A stretch of DNA of 42,481 nucleotides from Arthrobacter sp. MAHUQ-56 (lineage in GTDB: Bacteria; Actinomycetota; Actinomycetes; Actinomycetales; Micrococcaceae): NCBI RefSeq assembly GCF_019710585.1, contig NZ_JAIFZQ010000013.1:1-42481 (forward strand), written 5' to 3'. The position numbers and the translations under genes are program-made. Shown here in pieces: positions 29,432-37,319 of the stretch (position 1 is the stretch's first letter; each line of letters starts with the position of its first letter). The notes under the pieces are model-generated. The model was given only the letters and a program-made list of their open reading frames with translations. It was not told where the DNA came from and did not search any database.

Positions 29432-32130
29432 GGCAGCTTTCCCTCGTACCCAGGATTCAGGGTGTCTACGGAAGAAGCCGCTCCGGAAGGACCGGTAGCG
29501 GCTGCAATAGTCACCGTTCCGGCGTCGCCATCCACGGTGACTTCCGGCCCGGCAGCCAGCCGCTGCGTCGCCACCCCGGTGCCCAGCACGGCCGGGATGC
29601 CGTACTCGCGGGCCACGATGGAGCTGTGGCTCAGCGGCCCGCCGACGTCGGTGACCACCGCGGAGGCCATCGCGAACAGCGGAGTCCACGCCGGAGTGGT
29701 CATGCGGGCCACCAGCACCTCGCCCGGCTGCATCAGGCCGAAATCCTCGGGACCCCGGAGGACGCGGGCCGGCGCGGTGACCCGGCCGGAGCTCGCGCCG
29801 GCACCCTTGATCACGTCGCCCGCCTGGTGCTGCGGACCCGCCGGCATCATCGAGCCGAAGGCCTTCTCCATCCACGCCTTCTGGGGCAGCATCTGCGGGG
29901 CTGTTGCCTTCGCCTGGCCCCGCCAGAGCATCCTGCGCTCCTCGACGGCGTCGGCCCGGACCGGACGTGACGCCCCGGCCAGGGCAACGCCGGAAACAGT
30001 TTCTGCCAGCCCGAACTCCACGGCGCTTTGCAGCTCAGGGAAGCGAAGCCAGAACACGTCGTCCGGTGCGGCAATCACCGAGGAAGCCACCAGCCGCCGC
30101 CCGAGTTCCAGCAGCATCCGCCGCAGCAGGGGCCAGGCGAGTCCGACGTCGGCCAGCGCGTCCTCGCGGACCGGCGCGGTCTCCTGCGCCCACTTCAGCA
30201 GACGGAAGAATAGGGCGCGGCGGCGCGGCCCCAACCGTGAAGCCACCTGCCGGGTCAGTTCCTCCCGGCGCTCCGTGAGCTGCCGCTGCCGTTCATGCGG
30301 GTCGGTGCCCTGCCCGCGCAGGTAGAACTTCACCGTCTCCAGCTGCGCGGACGGGTCGTCTGCCGGCACCGGGGTGGCGAAGTCCAGATTGTAGACGGCA
30401 TGCCCATACAGGGCCAGATGCTCCTGGAAGGTGAACCGCCACTCCTGCCACAGGGCGTCGTCAACCCCTGCCGGCGCCGAACCGGCGCGCAGGCACTCGG
30501 CGAGCTCCGCCGTCGGCCGCTCCAGCAAGGCGGAAACCAGCGACGGGTCGCTGCGCGCCCAGCCAGCCAGGTCGTACAGCGACTTCTCCGCGCGGATGGG
30601 TTCGCTGTCGAAGCCCAGGAGGAAGGCCTGGGCCGGGGGATCGCCGTGGTGCCGGACGGTCTTGTAGAAGGCGCGGAAGGCGAGTTCGCTCATGTCGGCG
30701 AGCGGAATGATGGACTGCACTGCGGTGTAATACACGGTTCCGGCGTCCAGGAGGGCCTGCGCGCCAGCCAGCAGCCGTTCGCCGGGAAGCTCCGCCGGCG
30801 GCGTCGCGGACCAGTCCTTGATGATCCGTTCGTAGCGTGGATGTGAATAATCGCGCCATCCCTTGACGCCCATGTGGGCCTCGCCGCCGAACAGCGCGCG
30901 CATCGCCGGCACGGTCCGGGCCGTCATCCGCAGCATGGGCCAGGTGCGGTAGTAGTAGTAGGCGTAGCCGTTGATGGTGGGGAAGCGGACGTCGCCCTCG
31001 CTGAGGGAGTGCTGGCCCAGCGCGTCGTTCATCAGGGCCGAGATTGAGCGGGACACCGAGCCGTCGATGAGGTCGGCGAAGAGCGGGGAGAGCGGATCCG
31101 GCATCTGCTCCACGATGCTCGCCCGGAAGTAGAGGCCCTTGGGGTAGGGGATGGGCCACTCGGTCGGGACGTCCGCCGCGGGTTCGGGCAGAGCGGTGAT
31201 GGGCCGGGACTGGAGCAGGAAGAACTGGCCGTCGGCCCGCGCCCATTCGATGTCCTGCGGCACGTCGAAGTGGTCCACGGTGCGCTGGCCGTGGCGTGCC
31301 AGCTCCGCTGCCGCGGCATCGTCCAGGACAGGCGCACGACGCCGGGCTTCCGCCACCTTCTCCTCGGCCGTTCCGTTCGCCGAGAGGACGGTCATGAGTT
31401 CCTTGTCGGCTGTCTGCCGGGAGAGGACCTTGCCCGTGGCGGTGTCCACCACCAGGTCATCCGTGGTGACTGCGCCGCTGACCACCGCCTCGCCCAGCCC
31501 CCAGGCGGCGCTGATCACAGTCTGGTCGCGGCGGCCGTTCGCGGGGTTGGCGGTGAACATCACCCCGGCGGCATCCGCCTCCACCATCTGCTGGATGACG
31601 ACGGCGAGGCGCACGTCATCGGGCCGGATGCCGGCGCGGGCGCGGTAGGCCATGGCGCGCGCCGTCCACAGGGAGGCCCAGCAGTCGATGACGGCCTTGC
31701 TGAGGGCCTCCGGTCCGCGGACGTTGAGGTAGGTTTCCTGCTGCCCGGCGAAGCTGGCCACGGCGAGGTCCTCGGCGGTGGCGGAGGAGCGGACGGAGAC
31801 GGCGATGTCCCCGCCGAGGTGTTGGTAGGCGGCCTCGAGTTCGGCCTGGATGCCGGACGGCATGGCCCCCTTGCTGAACAGGGTCCGGATCAGCGCGGAG
31901 GCATGCTCATAGTCCTCCGGCGAGGCATCAGGCGGGAGCGCGGCCAGCTCCTGGATGGCTTGCCCGAGGTTGTTCTCCGCCACGAAGTCCGAGTAGGCGG
32001 CGGTGGTCAGGACAAACCCCGGAGGCACCGGGAGCCCGGCCTGGATGAGGCCGCCGAGGCCCACCGCCTTGCCGCCGGCCGTGTCCAGGTCGCCCCGCTG
32101 CACGTTGCCCAGGCCGTTCGCGTAGTTCAT
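29428..32130 (-). CDS. PEP-synthase / rifampin-phosphotransferase-like phosphohistidine enzyme
   Basis: A 900-aa enzyme. Residues ~15-330 are a PPDK_N ATP-grasp domain: GGKAVGLGGLIQAGLPVPPGFV, VSVRSSATAEDLAVASFAGQQETYLNV, GVMFTANPANGRRDQTVISA, and DIEWARADGQFFLLQSRPI. The middle region (~345-770) is variable and would bind the acceptor. The C-terminus is a swivelling PEP-utilizer domain with the phosphorylated H835 in TDVGGPLSHSSIVAREYG. Such proteins move the beta-phosphate of ATP via His to pyruvate (PEP synthase) or to rifampicin (Rph). The middle region does not let me choose. ATG 32130 has AGGAGG (32138-32143) 7 nt upstream. ATGA overlaps join it to DUF998 and SRPBCC genes. A paralogue lies at 39242-41962. 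Confidence 0.88.
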   Translation of the reverse strand: MNYANGLGNVQRGDLDTAGGKAVGLGGLIQAGLPVPPGFVLTTAAYSDFVAENNLGQAIQELAALPPDASPEDYEHASALIRTLFSKGAMPSGIQAELEAAYQHLGGDIAVSVRSSATAEDLAVASFAGQQETYLNVRGPEALSKAVIDCWASLWTARAMAYRARAGIRPDDVRLAVVIQQMVEADAAGVMFTANPANGRRDQTVISAAWGLGEAVVSGAVTTDDLVVDTATGKVLSRQTADKELMTVLSANGTAEEKVAEARRRAPVLDDAAAAELARHGQRTVDHFDVPQDIEWARADGQFFLLQSRPITALPEPAADVPTEWPIPYPKGLYFRASIVEQMPDPLSPLFADLIDGSVSRSISALMNDALGQHSLSEGDVRFPTINGYAYYYYRTWPMLRMTARTVPAMRALFGGEAHMGVKGWRDYSHPRYERIIKDWSATPPAELPGERLLAGAQALLDAGTVYYTAVQSIIPLADMSELAFRAFYKTVRHHGDPPAQAFLLGFDSEPIRAEKSLYDLAGWARSDPSLVSALLERPTAELAECLRAGSAPAGVDDALWQEWRFTFQEHLALYGHAVYNLDFATPVPADDPSAQLETVKFYLRGQGTDPHERQRQLTERREELTRQVASRLGPRRRALFFRLLKWAQETAPVREDALADVGLAWPLLRRMLLELGRRLVASSVIAAPDDVFWLRFPELQSAVEFGLAETVSGVALAGASRPVRADAVEERRMLWRGQAKATAPQMLPQKAWMEKAFGSMMPAGPQHQAGDVIKGAGASSGRVTAPARVLRGPEDFGLMQPGEVLVARMTTPAWTPLFAMASAVVTDVGGPLSHSSIVAREYGIPAVLGTGVATQRLAAGPEVTVDGDAGTVTIAAATGPSGAASSVDTLNPGYEGKLP

Positions 32131-32831
32131 GACGATGCCTCCTTGCTGCCCGCCGCCGTCGGACGTTTCCACAGCACTGGCCGTTTCCACAGCGCTGCCG
32201 CGAGGACCGCAACCCACAGCAGGAACGCCCCGATGCTGATGCGCTCGCCGATGCCCAGCACCAGGTTCGGCCCCGGCGCCGCCATGAACGCGACCATACC
32301 CATCAGCGCCGACACCACGAGCGAGACGATCGAGTAGATCCGCATCCGGCCGTGGAACCCGGCCGCGACGAAGCACATGGCGGCCACCATCAGCGCGAGC
32401 TGGATGTTGGTGGCAACGATGTGCATGGGGATGGAGGCGTCGTCGCCGAGCCGAAGCGGGAAGAGGGCGCCCATGATGTTCCACAGCCCGTAAGCGGTGA
32501 GCAGGGCGCCGCCGATGCGCAGGGGACGGCTGCCGCGCACGGAGTTCCAGACGCCAAGCCCGAACGCCGTGAAAAGGACCGTGTAGATCCACGTGAAGGG
32601 GACCAGGACGTCCCGGCCGGGGGAGCCGACGGCGAAGAGTTCGCTCACCATCTGCCCGGTGCGGCGGTAACCCTCCCAGCGGGATGCCGCGAAGCCGTCG
32701 GTGAAGACCACGTAGAGCAGCGACGACGCCGGCCCGGCGCCGAGGAGGATCTTGCGCAGGGGGTCACGGCGGGGGCTCTCAAACGCGGCGGCCCACCTGC
32801 GTTCCGGGAGCCGTCCTCCTGCAACTGACAT
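32127..32831 (-). CDS. DUF998 family membrane protein
   Basis: A 234-aa protein with about six hydrophobic helices. The features ASSLLYVVFTDGFAASRWEGY, then VSELFAVGSPGRDVLVPF and GLWNIMGALFPLRLGDD, are those of DUF998, a family of unknown function resembling eukaryotic six-helix membrane proteins. ATG 32831 is chosen since the longer frame adds a Pro/Ala/Arg-rich leader. It is the first gene of the leftward operon and its stop overlaps the start of the phosphohistidine enzyme gene (ATGA). Confidence 0.85.
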   Translation of the reverse strand: MSVAGGRLPERRWAAAFESPRRDPLRKILLGAGPASSLLYVVFTDGFAASRWEGYRRTGQMVSELFAVGSPGRDVLVPFTWIYTVLFTAFGLGVWNSVRGSRPLRIGGALLTAYGLWNIMGALFPLRLGDDASIPMHIVATNIQLALMVAAMCFVAAGFHGRMRIYSIVSLVVSALMGMVAFMAAPGPNLVLGIGERISIGAFLLWVAVLAAALWKRPVLWKRPTAAGSKEASS

Positions 32832-33046
32832 AGGGGTCCTCCACTGGCGCGGTGTGGCGGTGGCTGGCGCACTGCATGCTGGCGGATGCCCCGGCGCCAG
32901 TATCCAGCCTGCGCTGGAGCGCTGCATCCCGCTAGGGCCGAACGGCCTTGGGACAGGACTAATGGCCGTTCTTCCGAGAGTCGCCCCTCCCTTTTGACCG
33001 TTTTCCGGTTCCTCCAGAGAGCGGAATCATTGGGTAGCCCGCCATA
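32832..33046. other. Upstream half of a 339-bp divergent intergenic region
   Basis: No gene is seen between the DUF998 start (32831) and the promoter at 33047. Short inverted repeats occur (GGCCGAACGGCC at 32937-32948), but none is long. No copy of the rifampicin-associated palindrome known from rph genes is visible. The DUF998 operon promoter must lie here but could not be pinned down. Confidence 0.5.
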
Positions 33047-33075
33047 TTGACGGCCCGTGAGCGGGGGAATACGGT
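33047..33075 (+). promoter_or_regulatory. Sigma-70-type promoter of the DUF1326 operon
   Basis: TTGACG (33047-33052), a 17-nt spacer and TACGGT (33070-33075) form a good housekeeping promoter. Transcription would start near 33082, giving a leader of ~90 nt before GTG 33171. Confidence 0.7.
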
Positions 33076-33082
33076 CTGCATT

Positions 33083-33103
33083 AACGGGGCCGTCCGCCCC
33101 GTT
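33083..33103 (+). promoter_or_regulatory. Leader hairpin at the predicted 5' end of the DUF1326 mRNA
   Basis: AACGGGGC (33083-33090) pairs with GCCCCGTT (33096-33103) around CGTCC, followed by TT. The hairpin begins almost at the predicted transcription start. It could protect the 5' end, act as an attenuator, or be incidental. Confidence 0.5.
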
Positions 33104-33170
33104 TTCCAGGGATGGGGCGCCGGATCCGGGCCACTTCTGCCAGGCGATGGTGCCAGGTGAGGAGGATGCT

Positions 33171-33788
33171 GTGTCTTGGGAAATGTCCGGAACCTACGTG
33201 GGCAACTGCACTTGCCAGCTGATTTGCCCGTGCCCCGTGGACGGCCTGCCCACCGGCCCTGGCGGCGAGTGCCGCAATCTGAATGTGTTCCACGTCGAAA
33301 AGGGAAACCTGGATGACACTGACCTGTCCGGCGTCGACTTTGCATTCGTCGGCTGGTTCCCCTCGAATCTGACGGCAGGCGGCTGGCGTGTGGGTGCCGT
33401 CGTTGACCAGTCCGCTTCCGATGAGCAGGTGAGCGCCTTGGAAACCATCATCCGCGGGCAGGCCGGGGGTCCGTTCGGCGACCTTGCCGGGCTGTACGGC
33501 GAATGGCTGGGGCTGGAGCGCGGCGCCGTCACCTTCTCGGACGGTGACCGGCCTCGGGGCGCAGTCTCGGACAAGGCCCAGGTCACCTTCGAGCCACTGC
33601 CCGGACCAGACGGTGGCGCCACCACGATGAAGAACGCCATGTACGGCTTCGCGCCCGAATTCCGGATTGGCAAGGGGCCGGGGCACGTGGACCTGTTCGG
33701 GCAGGAATACGACGGTGTTTACGGCGAAACGTCGGGCTTCGCTTTCGCCAGCGAGATGGCCGAAGACGCCCCCAAGGGCCGGGTCTGA
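33171..33788 (+). CDS. DUF1326 domain protein, Cys-rich N-terminus
   Basis: A 205-aa soluble protein. GTG 33171 is chosen because GGAGG (33161-33165) is 5 nt upstream and the family begins with WEMSGTY. The N-terminal NCTCQLICPCPVDGLP holds four cysteines (C13, C15, C19, C21), with C34 nearby, a likely metal or Fe-S/thiol site conserved in DUF1326. The rest is a beta-rich domain (VDFAFVGWFPSNLTAGGWRVGAVVD; GGPFGDLAGL). DUF1326 genes are often found next to DUF2182 genes, as here, which supports a joint role, perhaps in metal handling; this is not established. It is the first gene of a rightward four-gene operon. Confidence 0.9.
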   Translation: MSWEMSGTYVGNCTCQLICPCPVDGLPTGPGGECRNLNVFHVEKGNLDDTDLSGVDFAFVGWFPSNLTAGGWRVGAVVDQSASDEQVSALETIIRGQAGGPFGDLAGLYGEWLGLERGAVTFSDGDRPRGAVSDKAQVTFEPLPGPDGGATTMKNAMYGFAPEFRIGKGPGHVDLFGQEYDGVYGETSGFAFASEMAEDAPKGRV

Positions 33789-33799
33789 ACGGCGGCCCC

Positions 33800-34603
33800 G
33801 TGTACCGCAGGAAGCTGGCCGGTGACGGCGAGGCAAAGGCCGATGCCTCCCGTGTTGATCCGCGTGAGGCAGGGCTGGTGGCCGTTTTGCTGGTCCTCGC
33901 CGCTGCCAGCTGGGTTTTCACTTCCACGCAGCTGGCAGGGATGGACATGGGTGCGTGGACCGATCCGGGGCCGGTGGGCTTCTTCACCGTGACGTGGGTG
34001 GTGATGCTCGCAGCCATGATGTTCCCGTCGGTGGCGCCGATGGTGCTGGCGTACCACCGCATCCAGCGGCACCGGCGGCAGGCCGGACGCTACGCGCCCG
34101 CCGGGTCCACCTCGGTGTTCGTGGCCGGCTACCTGGCCGCGTGGACCGTCTTCGGGCTGGTGGCGTACGGGCTCTATCTGGGGGCGGCGGCGCTGGCACC
34201 CGGGGCCTTCGCTCCCGACCAGGGCGGACGCTTCGTGGCGGCCGGAGTGATCCTGATCGCTGCCCTGTACCAGTTCACGCCAGCCAAGAACGTCAGCCTG
34301 ATGAAATGCCGCTCACCCATGGACTTCATCCTGCACAGGATGCGGCCCGGCTATTCCGGGGCCGTTCGGATGGGCGTGGAGCACGGCGCCTGGTGCGTGG
34401 CCTGCTGCTGGGCGCTGATGACGGCACTGTTCGCACTCGGCGTGATGAGCGTCGGGTGGATGGCCCTGATCGGGGCCTTTATTGCCGGGGAGAAGATGCT
34501 GCCGTGGCGGCGGCTGGCGAACCGTTCGGTTGCGGCGGCGCTGGGCGTGATCGCACTGGGGGTGGCGCTGGTTCCTGCGGCGGCAACCGGGATGGGAATG
34601 TAG
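33800..34603 (+). CDS. DUF2182 family membrane protein (predicted metal-binding)
   Basis: A 267-aa protein with about six to seven hydrophobic helices. Conserved features are VVMLAAMMFPSVAPMVLAYH (helix with Met pairs and a terminal His), CRSPMDFIL (C170) and MGVEHGAWCVACCWALM (H195, C199, C202, C203), followed by GEKMLPW. The His/Cys/Met residues inside helices suggest a bound or transported metal, as the family is described as a predicted metal-binding integral membrane protein. The start is GTG 33800, 12 nt after the DUF1326 stop, with no strong ribosome binding site. Likely translated with DUF1326. Confidence 0.88.
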   Translation: MYRRKLAGDGEAKADASRVDPREAGLVAVLLVLAAASWVFTSTQLAGMDMGAWTDPGPVGFFTVTWVVMLAAMMFPSVAPMVLAYHRIQRHRRQAGRYAPAGSTSVFVAGYLAAWTVFGLVAYGLYLGAAALAPGAFAPDQGGRFVAAGVILIAALYQFTPAKNVSLMKCRSPMDFILHRMRPGYSGAVRMGVEHGAWCVACCWALMTALFALGVMSVGWMALIGAFIAGEKMLPWRRLANRSVAAALGVIALGVALVPAAATGMGM

Positions 34604-34617
34604 GAAAGGGAAAGATC

Positions 34618-34938
34618 ATGCCGAAGTACATGTTTGAAGCAACGTATGTGGGCGACGGAATCAAGGGGCTCATGCAGGAAGGCGGCACCAAGCGGCGCGA
34701 GGCCCTGACGCAGGCCCTCGGCTCCGTGGGTGGAACGCTGGAGAGCTTCTACTACGCGTTTGGCTACTACGACGTCCTCGGCGTCTTTGAGGTGCCGGAC
34801 GATGCCAGCGCTGCGGCTTTGTCGCTGCTGATCAATTCGTCCGGGAACGTCAACGTCCGCCTGAAACCGCTCCTGACCGTGGAGGACATCGACGAGGCCG
34901 CCAAGAAGACCCCGTCCTACCGGGCGCCGGGCAAGTAG
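34618..34938 (+). CDS. GYD domain-containing protein
   Basis: A 106-aa small soluble protein. It begins MPKYMFEATYVGDGIKGLM, has the KRREALTQALGSVGGTLESFYYAFGYYDVLGVFEVPD core with the GYxD motif that names the family, and ends in a charged tail. GYD proteins have a ferredoxin-like alpha/beta fold, and their role is unknown. The longer frame upstream is antisense-free but out of family; ATG 34618 has AAAGGG ~8 nt upstream. It lies 14 nt after DUF2182 and 27 nt before the SnoaL-like gene. Confidence 0.92.
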   Translation: MPKYMFEATYVGDGIKGLMQEGGTKRREALTQALGSVGGTLESFYYAFGYYDVLGVFEVPDDASAAALSLLINSSGNVNVRLKPLLTVEDIDEAAKKTPSYRAPGK

Positions 34939-34965
34939 CAAGGGATTTCAGAAAGGAGATGTGTG

Positions 34966-35397
34966 ATGTCGCGCGCTGAAGTTGAGCAGCTTGACGACCG
35001 CGGATTGGCGGCCTGGGACCAGCACGACGCAGCCGGATTCACCGGCCTGCTGGCCGACGATTTCACCTTTTCGGATGTGATGGCTCCGGAGCCGTTCCAC
35101 TCGCGCGAGCAGGTCAAGTCCTATATGGACGCGTGGTTCTCGGCTTTTCCCGATATGCACCTCAGGACCACCAGGCGCGTGGTCAGTGATGACGAGGTGG
35201 CGGCGGAAGTGGAATTCACCGGGACCAACACCGGTCCTCTCCGCATGGGAGACCGGGAAATTTCTGCCACCGGCAAGTCCGTCGTCGGGACGGGGACCTA
35301 CTTCGCCTCTATCAGGGACGGAAAGATCGTCTCCTTCCGGGTCCATCCGGACGTCGCCTCGATGATGGGCCAGCTCGGACTGATGCCTGGTATGTGA
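34966..35397 (+). CDS. SnoaL-like ester-cyclase family protein
   Basis: A 143-aa NTF2-fold protein. It has an N-terminal helix (EVEQLDDRGLAAWDQHDAAGFTGLLADDFTFSD), a strand-rich core (AEVEFTGTNTGPL), GTGTYFASIRDGKIVSFRVHPD, and ends GQLGLMP. ATG 34966 has AAAGGAG ~7 nt upstream; GTG 34963 is a possible alternative. It shares TGTNTGxL and GQLGLxP with the SnoaL-like protein at 2508-2942. It is the last gene of the DUF1326-DUF2182-GYD operon. Confidence 0.9.
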   Translation: MSRAEVEQLDDRGLAAWDQHDAAGFTGLLADDFTFSDVMAPEPFHSREQVKSYMDAWFSAFPDMHLRTTRRVVSDDEVAAEVEFTGTNTGPLRMGDREISATGKSVVGTGTYFASIRDGKIVSFRVHPDVASMMGQLGLMPGM

Positions 35398-35461
35398 CCG
35401 TGGGGAGGCGGAGGGGCGGACAGCACCACCTGCCCTCGGCGAGTTAGGCACCGGCGTCAGC

Positions 35462-35490
35462 GGCCGCCGTCGTAATGCGCGACGGCGGCC
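35462..35490. terminator. Terminator hairpin after the SnoaL-like gene
   Basis: GGCCGCCGTCG (35462-35472) and CGACGGCGGCC (35480-35490) make a perfect 11-bp stem with a 7-nt loop. It lies 64 nt after the rightward operon and 73 nt before the end of the leftward gene at 35563, so it can serve both. Confidence 0.75.
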
Positions 35491-35562
35491 CGCTGGCTGA
35501 GTGCGGCGGCGTTGGCGCGGGTGCTTGGCTGCTGCGCCCGGTGCGCCCTAGTGGTCCGCGGA

Positions 35563-36279
35563 TCAGGGGTTCAGCGAGCCGACGGCCTGGGACGCGGCCT
35601 GGATGCTTTCCCAGCCCCGGCGGGCGGCCGCCGCAGCGCGGGGATCCAGCGGGGTGCCCTTGTTCTGGAGGATGGCCACGAGGGTTGCGTTGACCACGTC
35701 TTCCCGGAGCTCCTTCAGCCAGGGGCCACGGAGGTTCGGCATGACCGGCACCCGGGCCCGGCACGTCAGGAAGTGTCCGCCCGCCACGGCGAAAGCAAAG
35801 CACGCGATACCGGCAAGCAGGAGTTTCAGGAGGTCATCCGGGCCGGTGGCCACAATGTACGCCGGAGGTGCGATCAGCGCGGCCATCAGCCCCAGCCGCA
35901 GTGCCAGGATTTCCTGGACCCGGCCGCCGGCCCTCCGCCGCGCCAGGGTACCGGCCAGTTGCTGATCCCAGACGGCCTGGGCTTTGAGACGCCACTGCCG
36001 CTGCGAGCCGAGGTGAAGCCGCACGAGGGCACGCGCTGCGGCCAGTTCCTCAGGGTTCCCGGTCCGAAGTGCTTCGACAGCCGGGTCTGCTTCATCAGCC
36101 CATGCGCTCCTCAGCCTGCGGTCAATGGCCGCGGCCATCACGTCCAGGCTGAGCTTTGCAGCGCCCTCTGCCACGTCGGTGGGAGCAGTGACCGGCGTCG
36201 TCGCCTGCACTGTGCCCGCTGAAGCCGTGCGGTGGCCATAGCGCGGCGAGCCGTCGGCGAGTTGGTATTCATTGCTCAT
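35563..36279 (-). CDS. Hypothetical protein with two membrane helices
   Basis: A 238-aa protein. The N-terminal ~120 residues are helical and charged (AAIDRRLRSAWADEADPAVEAL, then AARALVRLHLGSQRQWRLKAQAVWDQQLA). Two hydrophobic helices follow (LALRLGLMAALIAPPAYIVA; LLKLLLAGIACFAFAVAGGHFL), then a basic C-terminal region. No family is recognised. ATG 36279 has GGGGGA 5 nt upstream. A promoter and a palindrome lie upstream. Confidence 0.75.
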   Translation of the reverse strand: MSNEYQLADGSPRYGHRTASAGTVQATTPVTAPTDVAEGAAKLSLDVMAAAIDRRLRSAWADEADPAVEALRTGNPEELAAARALVRLHLGSQRQWRLKAQAVWDQQLAGTLARRRAGGRVQEILALRLGLMAALIAPPAYIVATGPDDLLKLLLAGIACFAFAVAGGHFLTCRARVPVMPNLRGPWLKELREDVVNATLVAILQNKGTPLDPRAAAAARRGWESIQAASQAVGSLNP

Positions 36280-36335
36280 GGTTCCCCCAATAAGGCGCCT
36301 GCAGAGGCAGTGTCCTGGATTTCGTTCTATTCCCT

Positions 36336-36393
36336 CGAAGAGAGTCTTCGCAGTGGCTGCTGAAAATATTGTGTGCGCGGCCGCCTGCGTAAA
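36336..36393 (-). promoter_or_regulatory. Candidate promoter and palindrome of the two-helix protein gene
   Basis: Reading leftward, TTTACG (36393-36388), 17 nt, and AATATT (36370-36365) form a plausible promoter. CGAAGAGAGTCTTCG (36336-36350), a 6-bp perfect inverted repeat with a 3-nt centre, lies just after the predicted start and could be an operator or a leader hairpin. Confidence 0.4.
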
Positions 36394-36470
36394 GCGCGAT
36401 TCTTGGGGAAACCTTCGGGGATTTTGAGCCGGGGTTGAGGAATCCACCGAGGGCTTGAGACCGCCGCGTT

Positions 36471-37277
36471 TCAGCGCCGGGAGCGGAGGAACTCCATCGC
36501 GTCCGCTGCCACCTGCTCCGGGCACTCCCACAGAACCAGGTGTCCGGCGTCAGGGTAAATCCTCAGCACCGCGGCCGGGATCCGGGCCGCCAGGGTTTCC
36601 TGGCTGCTGCGCGGCAGCAGGGTGTCCTGTGCACCCCAGAGGATAAGCGTCGGAGCCTGGATGGTTCCGGCTTCCGTGGGCGGCGCGGCCTCGCACAACC
36701 CGTTGAGGATGTCCTTCCAGGCATGGGCCGGCATCCGCAGGCCGTCGCGGACGCGGTCCTCGACGTACCAGGCAGGGACGTCGTGGAGCAGGGGGAACCA
36801 GGTCAGCGACTCCCGCACCCAGGCCTCGTCGAGGGGGTCGGCCAGCGTGTCCACCTCGTCGGCGAAGGCGGGCCGTCCCTGCAGGCTCAGGGGAGACCCC
36901 ACCAGCACCAGCGCGGCCACCTTTCCGGGATGGGCGACGGCAAGTTGCTGGGCCACGTAACCGCCGCTGGAGGAACCGACGACGGCGGCGCGGGGGACGG
37001 CGAGAGCGTCCAGGACCGCGGCGGCATCCTCCGCCTGCTCCGCCAGGGAGTAGCCGTCCGCGGGTTTGTCCGCCTCTCCCTGGCCGCGCAGGTCCGGCGC
37101 GAAGATCCGGAAGCCGGCCAGCAGGGGGATCAGCCGGTCGAAGCTCTTGCGCGACTCGCCCCAGGCGTGAAGCAACAGCAGGGGAATGGCGCCGGCTTCG
37201 CCTTGGCTGTTGTCTTGCACGAGGCACGGCACCGTGATGCCGGTGCGGAGCCGGAGTTGCCGGAGATCGGCGTCCAT
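36471..37277 (-). CDS. Alpha/beta hydrolase
   Basis: A 268-aa single-domain hydrolase of the alpha/beta fold. LLLLHAWGES gives the oxyanion-hole HxxG-like segment. The nucleophile is S103 in the GSSSGG elbow, the acid D218 in LILWGAQDTLLP, and the base H246 in YPDAGHLVLWE. The cap region (~130-195) is short. The family covers esterases, lactonases and haloperoxidase-like enzymes, so the substrate is open. It begins at ATG 37277, 42 nt downstream of the end of the DM13 gene on the same strand, and may share its transcript. Confidence 0.92.
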   Translation of the reverse strand: MDADLRQLRLRTGITVPCLVQDNSQGEAGAIPLLLLHAWGESRKSFDRLIPLLAGFRIFAPDLRGQGEADKPADGYSLAEQAEDAAAVLDALAVPRAAVVGSSSGGYVAQQLAVAHPGKVAALVLVGSPLSLQGRPAFADEVDTLADPLDEAWVRESLTWFPLLHDVPAWYVEDRVRDGLRMPAHAWKDILNGLCEAAPPTEAGTIQAPTLILWGAQDTLLPRSSQETLAARIPAAVLRIYPDAGHLVLWECPEQVAADAMEFLRSRR

Positions 37278-37319
37278 GGGTTCAGGCTACGCCTGCTGCT
37301 GTCCGGACGCCCGGTCGGC

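Noticed and set aside
29428..32130. Calling the enzyme a rifampin phosphotransferase (rph)
   Set aside because: The ATP-grasp and swivel His domains are shared with PEP synthases and related enzymes; the middle domain was not recognised as the rifampicin-binding type, and no rifampicin-associated palindrome was seen upstream.
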